This document shows positions 1 to 5,283 of a DNA stretch of 6,315 nt, piece after piece (the first letter of the stretch is position 1; each line of letters starts with the position of its first letter). Source of the DNA: Acidobacteriota bacterium (GTDB lineage Bacteria; Acidobacteriota; Terriglobia; Terriglobales; SCQP01); assembly GCA_021818645.1 (NCBI GenBank), contig JAKATS010000389.1, positions 1 through 6,315 of the forward strand, in the 5' to 3' direction. The translations under genes were made by a program, and so were the position numbers. Under the pieces are notes generated by a model, which was given only the letters and a program-made list of their open reading frames with translations, ran no database searches and was not told the origin of the DNA.

Positions 1-1442
1 CCCATGCCTATGGCGGCCAGCGTGCCCAGCACCAGGAACCAGGTAAAGGGGATTCCGTGGGCATACAATTCCAGCGACACCGCGATGCCCGTGACCATGC
101 CGGCCAGCGCGCCGCGTTCATCAGTCCGGCGCGTGGCCGTGCCCAGAATGAACACCCCCAGCAAGCCGCTGAAGGGGATGGAAACGATGGTCAGCCCCAA
201 TTCCAGCACCGATGAGGAATGCCGGCTGGCATAGGCGACCAGCCCCAGGATCAGCGCCCAGAATACCGTAGCCAGGCGTGAAACCCGCAGGTAATGGGAT
301 TCTTTTTTTTCCGGAGCCAGCCAGGCGCGGTAAAAATCCATCACCGTGGACGAACTCAGCGAATTCAGGGCCGCACTCAGGTTCGACATCGCCGCCGCAA
401 TGATCGCCGCCAGCACCAAGCCGCCCAGGCCCACGGGAAAATGCCGCGCGATAAAGCTGGGATAAATGCGGTCATAGCGGCCAAAGCTCCCGCCCCGGGG
501 CAGCGGATGATGCAGATGATAGACAAACAGCAAAACCCCAATCACCAGAAAAACCGCGAACTGCGCAAAAATCACCAGCCAGCTTCCAAACAGCGCCTTG
601 CGGCTGTCGCGCAGGGTGCGCGCGGCCAGCAGCCGCTGCACAATCAGTTGATCGGTGCCGTCGGTTGCCGCGGTCAAAAACATCCCGCCCAGAACTCCCG
701 ACCAGAAAGTGTAGGGCCGGCGCCAGGAGAAGGTAAAATCGAAGACCTGAAACTTATGCCCATGCGCGGCGGCCACGGCCCACACCCGCGCCCAGCCGCC
801 GGGAATGGCATGCAAAATCAGCGCCAGGCTCAGTCCCGCGCCCGCCATATAAATAAAAATCTGCAAAACATCGGTCCAGATGACGGCACGCAGACCGCCG
901 GCCGCGGTGTAAATCAAAGTCAGGGTGGTCAAGATACAAATGATCGCGGGCAGCGACAAATGCAGCGGGATGCCCAGCGCCGGCAGCCGGGCCAGCGCCG
1001 CGCCGGCCACGATGGCAATAGCGAACAGCCGCACGCCTTCGGCCAGAGCCCGGCCGATTAAAAAAATTCCCGCCGTAACCCGGCGCATGCGCGTGCCAAA
1101 GCGACGCTCCATGAGCTGATAGGCGGTAAACAACTCGCCCTGGAAATATTGCGGCAGCAACAGCGCACTGATGACCACCCGTCCGGCCAGATAGCCCAAT
1201 ACCAGCTGTAAAAACGTCAGATTACCGGCGTAAGCCAGTCCCGGCGTGCTGATGATGGTCAGTACGCTGGTTTCCGCCGCCACGATGGAGAGCATAATGG
1301 CCCACCATGGCGTCCGATGGCCGCCCAAAAAATAATCCCGTAATCCGCTTTGCCGGCGCCGCAGCATCACGCCAAAAACCGTGATGCCGGCCAGGTAGAT
1401 CAACAGGATCAGAAAGTCTATGCGCGCTAGGCCCATAATCAT
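1..1442 (-). CDS. Sodium:solute symporter (SSS family), partial at left edge
   Basis: This is an integral inner-membrane transporter that would couple sodium entry to solute uptake. Reading the minus strand from 1442 gives 480 uninterrupted codons with no stop before the window edge, so the C-terminus is missing. SSS proteins are usually about 500-560 residues, so most of it is here. SSS hallmarks are visible: YFLGGHRTPWW (about 37-47), TAAGGLRAVIWTDVLQ (about 179-194), TDGTDQLIVQR (about 260-270) and AAMSNLSAALNSLSSS (about 350-365), the last being the serine-rich helix that supplies sodium ligands in this family. Many hydrophobic segments alternate with short charged loops. The start is ATG at 1442 or, in the same frame, ATG at 1436; neither has a good Shine-Dalgarno sequence. 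It lies 28 bp after the kinase gene, which suggests co-transcription. The solute is probably a sugar or amino sugar, judged only from that neighbour. Confidence 0.94.
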   Translation of the reverse strand, partial: MIMGLARIDFLILLIYLAGITVFGVMLRRRQSGLRDYFLGGHRTPWWAIMLSIVAAETSVLTIISTPGLAYAGNLTFLQLVLGYLAGRVVISALLLPQYFQGELFTAYQLMERRFGTRMRRVTAGIFLIGRALAEGVRLFAIAIVAGAALARLPALGIPLHLSLPAIICILTTLTLIYTAAGGLRAVIWTDVLQIFIYMAGAGLSLALILHAIPGGWARVWAVAAAHGHKFQVFDFTFSWRRPYTFWSGVLGGMFLTAATDGTDQLIVQRLLAARTLRDSRKALFGSWLVIFAQFAVFLVIGVLLFVYHLHHPLPRGGSFGRYDRIYPSFIARHFPVGLGGLVLAAIIAAAMSNLSAALNSLSSSTVMDFYRAWLAPEKKESHYLRVSRLATVFWALILGLVAYASRHSSSVLELGLTIVSIPFSGLLGVFILGTATRRTDERGALAGMVTGIAVSLELYAHGIPFTWFLVLGTLAAIGM

Positions 1443-1470
1443 GGCCGCCCGGTGGAAGCGGATCTCATTC

Positions 1471-2427
1471 TCAACGTTCTGTCTGCGACAGTAATTTTTG
1501 CGCCAAGCCCAGCGCACCGGCCACGGGCGGCCCGTCTGGTTGTGTCCATCGGGCCCGCGGCAAGACAGAGGCCAAAGCGTTCTGGAGCGCAACGGCCACG
1601 GCTGCGACGTGCTGCAGCACGCCTCCCCAGCCGGCCACACGCGGCGCCGGCATATTGATGGCCTGGGCCACATTTTGAACCAGCCGCGCTAATTCCTGGC
1701 CCGCATCCACCAGAATTGCCCGCGCTTCCGCATGGCCCGCTTGCGCCGCCTGCGCCACCAGCGGAACCAGGCCGGCATATGCGACCCGCACGCCGTTACG
1801 ATGGTTTTCCTGCAGCCAATTCACCAGTTCCAGGGCATCGCGCATGGACCAGTGCGCCAGGATCGAAGCTGGGAATGGATCCGAAGAATTCGCGTCCCGG
1901 GCAGCTTCGATCACCCGGCGCACAGCCTGACGTCCGATCCAGTAACCGCTGCCCTCGTCGCCCTGTTCGGGACCGTTTCCACCGGCACGGGCGATTTGAT
2001 TCCGGGCATTACGTCCCAACGCGATCGAGCCGGTACCGGATATCACCACAATGCCCGGCTCACCATCCAGCGCGCCGGCCAGCGCCAGTTCCGCATCCGT
2101 CACCACCATAATCCGGGCTTCGGGCGCCAGTTGCCGCAGCATTCCTTCATATTGGCGGCGCCGCCGTTCATCACCGGCGCCGGCGAACCCCGCGCATATC
2201 GCGGCCAACTGGCTCTGCGGCCCTGGGGCGCGGTGCCGAGCGGCTTGCAGCGCCTGCGCTAAATTTTCCGCTACCTGTTCTGGCGCCCAATGGGTCAGGC
2301 TGGCGCCACCGGACCGGGCTTCGCCCAGTACTTCTCCGGTGAGCTTGGCGATACGGCAGGTGATTTGGCTTCCGCCCCCATCCAGCCCGGCAATGATCAT
2401 CTTTTGGAATGTACCGGTTTGCAGCAT
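1471..2427 (-). CDS. BadF/BadG/BcrA/BcrD-family kinase, probable N-acetylglucosamine/N-acetylmuramate kinase
   Basis: This is a cytoplasmic ATP-dependent sugar kinase of the ASKHA fold, 318 residues, a normal length for NAGK-like proteins. Visible motifs are the phosphate-1 loop LDGGGSQ (15-21), AGFAGAG (79-85), VTDAELALAGAL (109-120), whose Asp111 matches the catalytic Asp position of NAGK-type kinases, the phosphate-2 motif ISGTGS (129-134), GDEGSGYWIG (156-165), which is very typical of GlcNAc/MurNAc kinases, and an adenosine-side GWGGV (266-270). No key motif is missing. The start may be ATG at 2427 or ATG at 2400 (MIIAGLDGGG). The second better matches where these proteins usually begin, and neither has a clear Shine-Dalgarno sequence. 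It is the first gene of a likely two-gene minus-strand unit with the SSS symporter and would phosphorylate the imported sugar. 2-Hydroxyacyl-CoA dehydratase activators share the superfamily but carry cysteine cluster ligands and occur with dehydratase genes, neither seen here. Confidence 0.92.
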   Translation of the reverse strand: MLQTGTFQKMIIAGLDGGGSQITCRIAKLTGEVLGEARSGGASLTHWAPEQVAENLAQALQAARHRAPGPQSQLAAICAGFAGAGDERRRRQYEGMLRQLAPEARIMVVTDAELALAGALDGEPGIVVISGTGSIALGRNARNQIARAGGNGPEQGDEGSGYWIGRQAVRRVIEAARDANSSDPFPASILAHWSMRDALELVNWLQENHRNGVRVAYAGLVPLVAQAAQAGHAEARAILVDAGQELARLVQNVAQAINMPAPRVAGWGGVLQHVAAVAVALQNALASVLPRARWTQPDGPPVAGALGLAQKLLSQTER

Positions 2428-2483
2428 GAGAATCCAGATGAAGTTTTGCGAAAAATGGCGGAAATTTTGAGGTTAACCAGCTG

Positions 2484-2530
2484 CCCGCATGATGAAAATT
2501 TGAAAAAACTGTAAAATTTTCCCTTGCGGG
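2484..2530. repeat. Imperfect inverted repeat, two stacked arms
   Basis: CCCGCA (2484-2489) is the exact reverse complement of TGCGGG at 2525-2530. Inside it GAAAATTT (2494-2501) is the exact reverse complement of AAATTTTC (2514-2521). The arms are separated by a small 4/3-nt internal loop, and the apical loop is 12 nt (2502-2513). This gives 14 base pairs in a 47-nt element between divergent genes. It could be an operator, a cruciform or an RNA stem. The inner arm is AT-only apart from one pair and could partly reflect local base composition. The pairing is seen directly; any role is inference. Confidence 0.6.
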
Positions 2531-2584
2531 AGTGGCCAAGGGGCTGGTAGAAAGGATAAACTATCCAGCATCCCGAGTGCCGCA
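2525..2584 (+). promoter_or_regulatory. Candidate structured 5' leader of the TPR gene, no recognised RNA class
   Basis: The plus strand can fold into a closing stem TGCGG (2525-2529) with CCGCA (2580-2584). Inside it is a stem of GGG (2540-2542), GCTGG (2543-2547) and TAG (2548-2550) paired with CTA (2561-2563), CCAGC (2565-2569) and CCC (2572-2574), with small bulges and a 10-nt purine-rich loop at 2551-2560. A competing small hairpin GGATA/TATCC (2554-2558 with 2562-2566) is also possible. The 5' arm of the closing stem also pairs with CCCGCA at 2484-2489, so two mutually exclusive folds exist. I do not recognise a riboswitch consensus or a tRNA. Whether it is transcribed is unknown because the promoter was not identified. 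Confidence 0.3.
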
Positions 2585-2684
2585 TCCTATATAGTTAGGC
2601 CAGTGACTCTAGCCGGGGATGGGCCAGGGGAAAGGCGCTGCGGCGCGTTATCGTTGACATTTTCCATGATTGGCGACGAATTCT

Positions 2685-2691
2685 AAAGGAG
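2685..2691 (+). promoter_or_regulatory. Shine-Dalgarno sequence deciding the TPR gene start
   Basis: AAAGGAG ends 8 nt before the ATG at 2700. This picks that ATG over the in-frame TTG at 2670, which would place the ribosome-binding site inside the coding region. Two out-of-frame ATGs at 2692 and 2696 sit too close to the site to be preferred. The protein from 2700 also begins directly with a good signal peptide. Confidence 0.88.
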
Positions 2692-2699
2692 ATGAATGC

Positions 2700-3974
2700 A
2701 TGAAGTTGGCGCGGACCCTGATCTTGCTCTTTACTGTGGTTGTGGCGGCGTGGGCCTGGCAGACTCCCGGCGGTGCGGATGTCCATTGCCTGCCTCTGAC
2801 CCCGGCTCCCAACACGGCCGGTTATAAATGGAAACAAGGCATGGCTGAGTACAACGCCTATGTGGCCGCCACCCGTGCCGCAACGCCGCTGCAAAAAGCC
2901 CAGCTATTTGCCGCTTTTGTGAAAGAGTTCCCCCACTCCGATTACAAGCAGGCCGCCATGCAGGCCGAGATGACCGCGTATGCCCAGGCCGGCAAAACCC
3001 TTCCGGCCCTGGCCGTGGGAAAGAAGTTGCTGGCTTCCGGAGCCACTTCCGCGCCGGTGCAGCTCGCCGTCTATTTTCTATCCGCCACTTACCTGCCCCA
3101 GATCATTCAGCCAAACGACCCCGATCTGCAGACCCAGTTGCAACAACTGCAAACCGCAGGGGTCTGCGGCCTCAAGGCGATCAACACCATTCCCCGGCCG
3201 CCGCAATTGCCTGCCGCCACTTTCGCCGCCCAACAGGCGCAGGCGCGGGAAATCTTCCAGCGCGGCCTGGGGTTTGTGGCTTTACAGGATAAAAATTATG
3301 CCGCCGCCATTCCTCACTTCCAGGCCGCCGCACGCATCAACTCCAAAGACCCGCTGGTCTATTATTGGATGGGCTTATCGCAGTTAACGATTAAGCCTCC
3401 GCAATATCAGCAGGGCATTTACAATCTGGCTCGCGCCGCCGCGCTAGCCCCCCAGGTGGGCTCGTTCAACAGCTACTTCACCCAGGTTTACAGCCAATAC
3501 CATGGCTCGGCCCAGGGCGCAGCAGCAGTCAAAAACGAGGCTTTGGCGCACGCGCAAATGCCGTCCGGCTACCATATTGTTTCCTATGCGGATATCGCCA
3601 ACGCGCAGGCTCAGGCCAAATATAACCAGGAAGAAGCCCAGTATCAGAAGGAACTCCATGCCCTGCCGCCGGCTGACAGTTTCCCCGGCATTGTCGCCCG
3701 CTTAAAGCGCCCCTCTCACCGAGCCAAGGAATGGGCACAGATCCGAGGCGTGGGGCTTGAACTGCAAGGCACCGTAATCCATTCGCAGCCCACCTACATC
3801 GTCCTCGCCGTTCCCGAAACAGCCACTCCCAGCGGCCGCCCCGATGTGCGGGTGGATCTGGTCATACGCCATGTGGTCCGCCGCGGCATTCAGGTTACGG
3901 TACTGGGTGTGCCCTACCGCTATACCCTCAAGCCGCACTTCATGCTTTATATGAATAAGGGCCGCATCGAATAG
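2700..3974 (+). CDS. Secreted TPR-containing protein with C-terminal beta-rich domain
   Basis: The 424-residue product begins with MKLAR, a hydrophobic core and an AWA|W cleavage site near residue 19, so it should be exported by Sec. There is no lipobox, as Cys30 is preceded by DVH. Residues about 42-115 are helical and resemble degenerate TPR-like repeats. A clear TPR spans about 183-252, with GLGFVALQDKNYAAAIPHF followed by DPLVYYWMGLSQ. A charged, Gln/Ala-rich helix (about 295-345) leads to a beta-rich C-terminal part (about 350-424) with alternating hydrophobics in LQGTVI, TYIVLAV, VDLVIR and QVTVLGVPYRYTL, which may be an OB-like fold. The only cysteines in the mature form are Cys30 and Cys156. 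TPR proteins usually scaffold protein complexes; the partner here is unknown. The gene is monocistronic, with a strong ribosome-binding site and its own terminator. No gene symbol is justified. Confidence 0.9.
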   Translation: MKLARTLILLFTVVVAAWAWQTPGGADVHCLPLTPAPNTAGYKWKQGMAEYNAYVAATRAATPLQKAQLFAAFVKEFPHSDYKQAAMQAEMTAYAQAGKTLPALAVGKKLLASGATSAPVQLAVYFLSATYLPQIIQPNDPDLQTQLQQLQTAGVCGLKAINTIPRPPQLPAATFAAQQAQAREIFQRGLGFVALQDKNYAAAIPHFQAAARINSKDPLVYYWMGLSQLTIKPPQYQQGIYNLARAAALAPQVGSFNSYFTQVYSQYHGSAQGAAAVKNEALAHAQMPSGYHIVSYADIANAQAQAKYNQEEAQYQKELHALPPADSFPGIVARLKRPSHRAKEWAQIRGVGLELQGTVIHSQPTYIVLAVPETATPSGRPDVRVDLVIRHVVRRGIQVTVLGVPYRYTLKPHFMLYMNKGRIE

Positions 3975-3996
3975 CGGCGGCCTCCATTTCATTTCT

Positions 3997-4036
3997 AAAA
4001 GCGGGACGGCAGTTGACTGCTGTCCCGTTTTTGTTT
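3997..4036 (+). terminator. Rho-independent terminator of the TPR gene
   Basis: CGGGACGGCAG (4002-4012) pairs with CTGCTGTCCCG (4017-4027) along all 11 positions, including one G-U pair, around a TTGA loop. Five T residues follow at 4028-4032, then G and four more T. It starts 22 nt after the TAG stop at 3972-3974. The AAAA just upstream of the stem would give a weak T-tract on the other strand, but both flanking genes run plus. It separates the TPR gene from the channel-like gene. Confidence 0.93.
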
Positions 4037-4061
4037 TGCGATCAGGTCTTCGCCCGGCTAT

Positions 4062-5240
4062 GTGCTTCAATGGAGTATGCTTTTCCGGCTAAGCCATATC
4101 CTGGTGGGCATCCTGGGCGTGGCTCTTTATTTTGCCGTGCTTTGGGATGGGTTTGAAACCATCGTGCTGCCCCGGCGCGTTACCCGGCGCTGGCGACTGG
4201 CGCGGGCATTTTATATGTCCACCTGGGGGCCTTCCCGGGCCGGGCTGCGGCGCATTCAGAACCCGCGTCAGAGAGAGACCTGGCTCAGCATTTACGGCCC
4301 GCTTTCGCTGCTGCTGCTGCTCATCTTCTGGGCCGGGGCGCTGATAGCCGCATTTGTATTCATGCGCTGGTCATTTTTTGGCGGGAGCTGGGGTAGAACA
4401 TGGTTTGCCAGCGGCAGTGATTTTTTCACTCTCGGGCTGATTCAACCTCACGGCGGCTGGGGCCGGCTGCTGACCATTCTCGAAGCCGGAACCGGCTTCG
4501 GCTTTCTGGCTCTGGTCATCGGCTATCTGCCCGTAATTTATCAGGCTTTCAGCCGCCGCGAAGGCAACATATCGCTGCTCGATGCCCGCGCCGGCTCTCC
4601 GCCCAGCGCCGGCGAACTTTTACGGCGCGGCGCCCGCGATGTGAATGAACTTACGCAATTACTCAAGGATTTCGAGATCTGGACCGCCGACTTGATGGAA
4701 AGCCATATTTCCTACCCGGTGCTGGGCTATTTCCGTTCCCTGCACGATAACCAGTCCTGGCTGGCCACACTGATCACGATGCTGGATGCCTGCACGCTGG
4801 TGATCGCCGGCGCAGGCTGTTCCGAGCAGGCACCCCTGGCAATGGATCATTCCGCATCCGAAGCCGCCGTAACCCGGCAGGCGAGGCTGAGCTTTGCCCT
4901 GGCTCGCCATGCCCTGGTGGATCTGGCACAGGTGATGCACATTCAACCCGCGCCCTTCGATTCCGACATCCGGCTGCCGGTTTCGGAGCTGGCACGCTTA
5001 CGGAACTTTTTAACCCTGGCAAATATTCCCTGGGTCGGCGCCGACACTTGCTACGATGCCCTGACCGACTTGCGCCGCATGTACGAGCCCTATGCCGGCG
5101 CGCTGTCAAACCGCCTGCTCATGCCATTGCCGGAGTGGCTGCCGGGACAGAAAACCCGGGAAAACTGGCTCAGCAGCGCCTGGAACGATGCCGGCCAACT
5201 CCGCTCCCGTCGGGCGCTGCATGAAGATTGGCATCAATAA
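4062..5240 (+). CDS. Potassium-channel-like (ion channel 2 type) membrane protein with large cytoplasmic region
   Basis: The 392-residue product has three hydrophobic spans: about 11-33 (ending in the LWDGFETIVLPRR stretch), about 79-102 and about 140-160. A re-entrant pore-like segment, SGSDFFTLGL (117-126), sits between the second and third. This resembles bacterial Ion_trans_2 proteins, in which a TM-pore-TM unit follows an extra N-terminal helix. After TM3 comes a long soluble region (about 161-392) that opens QAFSRREGNISLLDARAGSPPSAGELLRR, a segment I recall as conserved in these acidobacterial and proteobacterial homologues. The filter region reads TLGLIQPHG rather than a TVGYGD/TLGYGD type, so potassium selectivity is doubtful. 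The start is GTG at 4062 or the in-frame ATG at 4077; GGAG at 4072-4075 is too close to the latter to serve it, and the former has only a distant weak AGG. The gene lies just after a terminator and so needs its own promoter, which I cannot identify. Confidence 0.85.
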   Translation: MLQWSMLFRLSHILVGILGVALYFAVLWDGFETIVLPRRVTRRWRLARAFYMSTWGPSRAGLRRIQNPRQRETWLSIYGPLSLLLLLIFWAGALIAAFVFMRWSFFGGSWGRTWFASGSDFFTLGLIQPHGGWGRLLTILEAGTGFGFLALVIGYLPVIYQAFSRREGNISLLDARAGSPPSAGELLRRGARDVNELTQLLKDFEIWTADLMESHISYPVLGYFRSLHDNQSWLATLITMLDACTLVIAGAGCSEQAPLAMDHSASEAAVTRQARLSFALARHALVDLAQVMHIQPAPFDSDIRLPVSELARLRNFLTLANIPWVGADTCYDALTDLRRMYEPYAGALSNRLLMPLPEWLPGQKTRENWLSSAWNDAGQLRSRRALHEDWHQ

Positions 5241-5283
5241 TTCCCGGATGATTGCCCGCAGGGCCGGAAAGGGGACCGCCGCG

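Larger units (their letters stand above)
2428..2699. other. Divergent intergenic region with AT-rich core and structured leader
   Basis: These 272 bp separate the minus-strand kinase/symporter unit from the plus-strand TPR gene and must hold both promoters. About 2440-2520 is AT-rich, unlike the rest of the window, and contains the palindrome GGTTAACC (2471-2478), TAAAAT at 2512-2517 and a long inverted repeat. About 2525-2650 is GC-rich and can form several hairpins. No sigma-70 promoter with both boxes at normal spacing is convincing. TATAGT at 2590-2595 is a fair -10 box without a -35 box. TTGACA at 2654-2659 is a perfect -35 box, but no matching -10 box follows it at usable spacing. No credible gene lies here. 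Confidence 0.6.

Noticed and set aside
294..1061. Plus-strand ORF of 255 codons over the symporter
   Set aside because: It is a Gln/Arg/His-rich low-complexity translation antisense to a frame with clear SSS motifs, so it is a shadow.
2526..2600. Start resembling a class II tRNA (GCGGGAGTGGCCAAG...)
   Set aside because: The opening looks like a tRNA-Leu/Ser 5' end, but there is no T-loop GTTCRANTC, no matching acceptor stem at the right distance and no plausible anticodon arm.
2590..2650. Riboswitch (cobalamin, SAH or fluoride type) upstream of the TPR gene
   Set aside because: Short stretches such as GGGGATGGG and GGCGCTGCGG recall parts of known aptamers, but no complete conserved core or pseudoknot pairing could be assembled.
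2654..2682. TTGACA as the promoter of the TPR gene
   Set aside because: The -35 match is perfect, but the hexamer 17 bp downstream (CGAATT) is a poor -10 box, and a start there would fall on or next to the Shine-Dalgarno sequence.
2666..2686. Six-codon leader ORF (MIGDEF) just before the TPR gene
   Set aside because: It has no ribosome-binding site and no run of regulatory codons, and it ends inside the Shine-Dalgarno sequence of the next gene; a chance ORF is more likely.
5241..5283. Terminator between the convergent genes
   Set aside because: Only a 4-bp GCCC/GGGC hairpin (5254-5257 with 5261-5264) is present, with no T-tract on either strand, so it is too weak to call.
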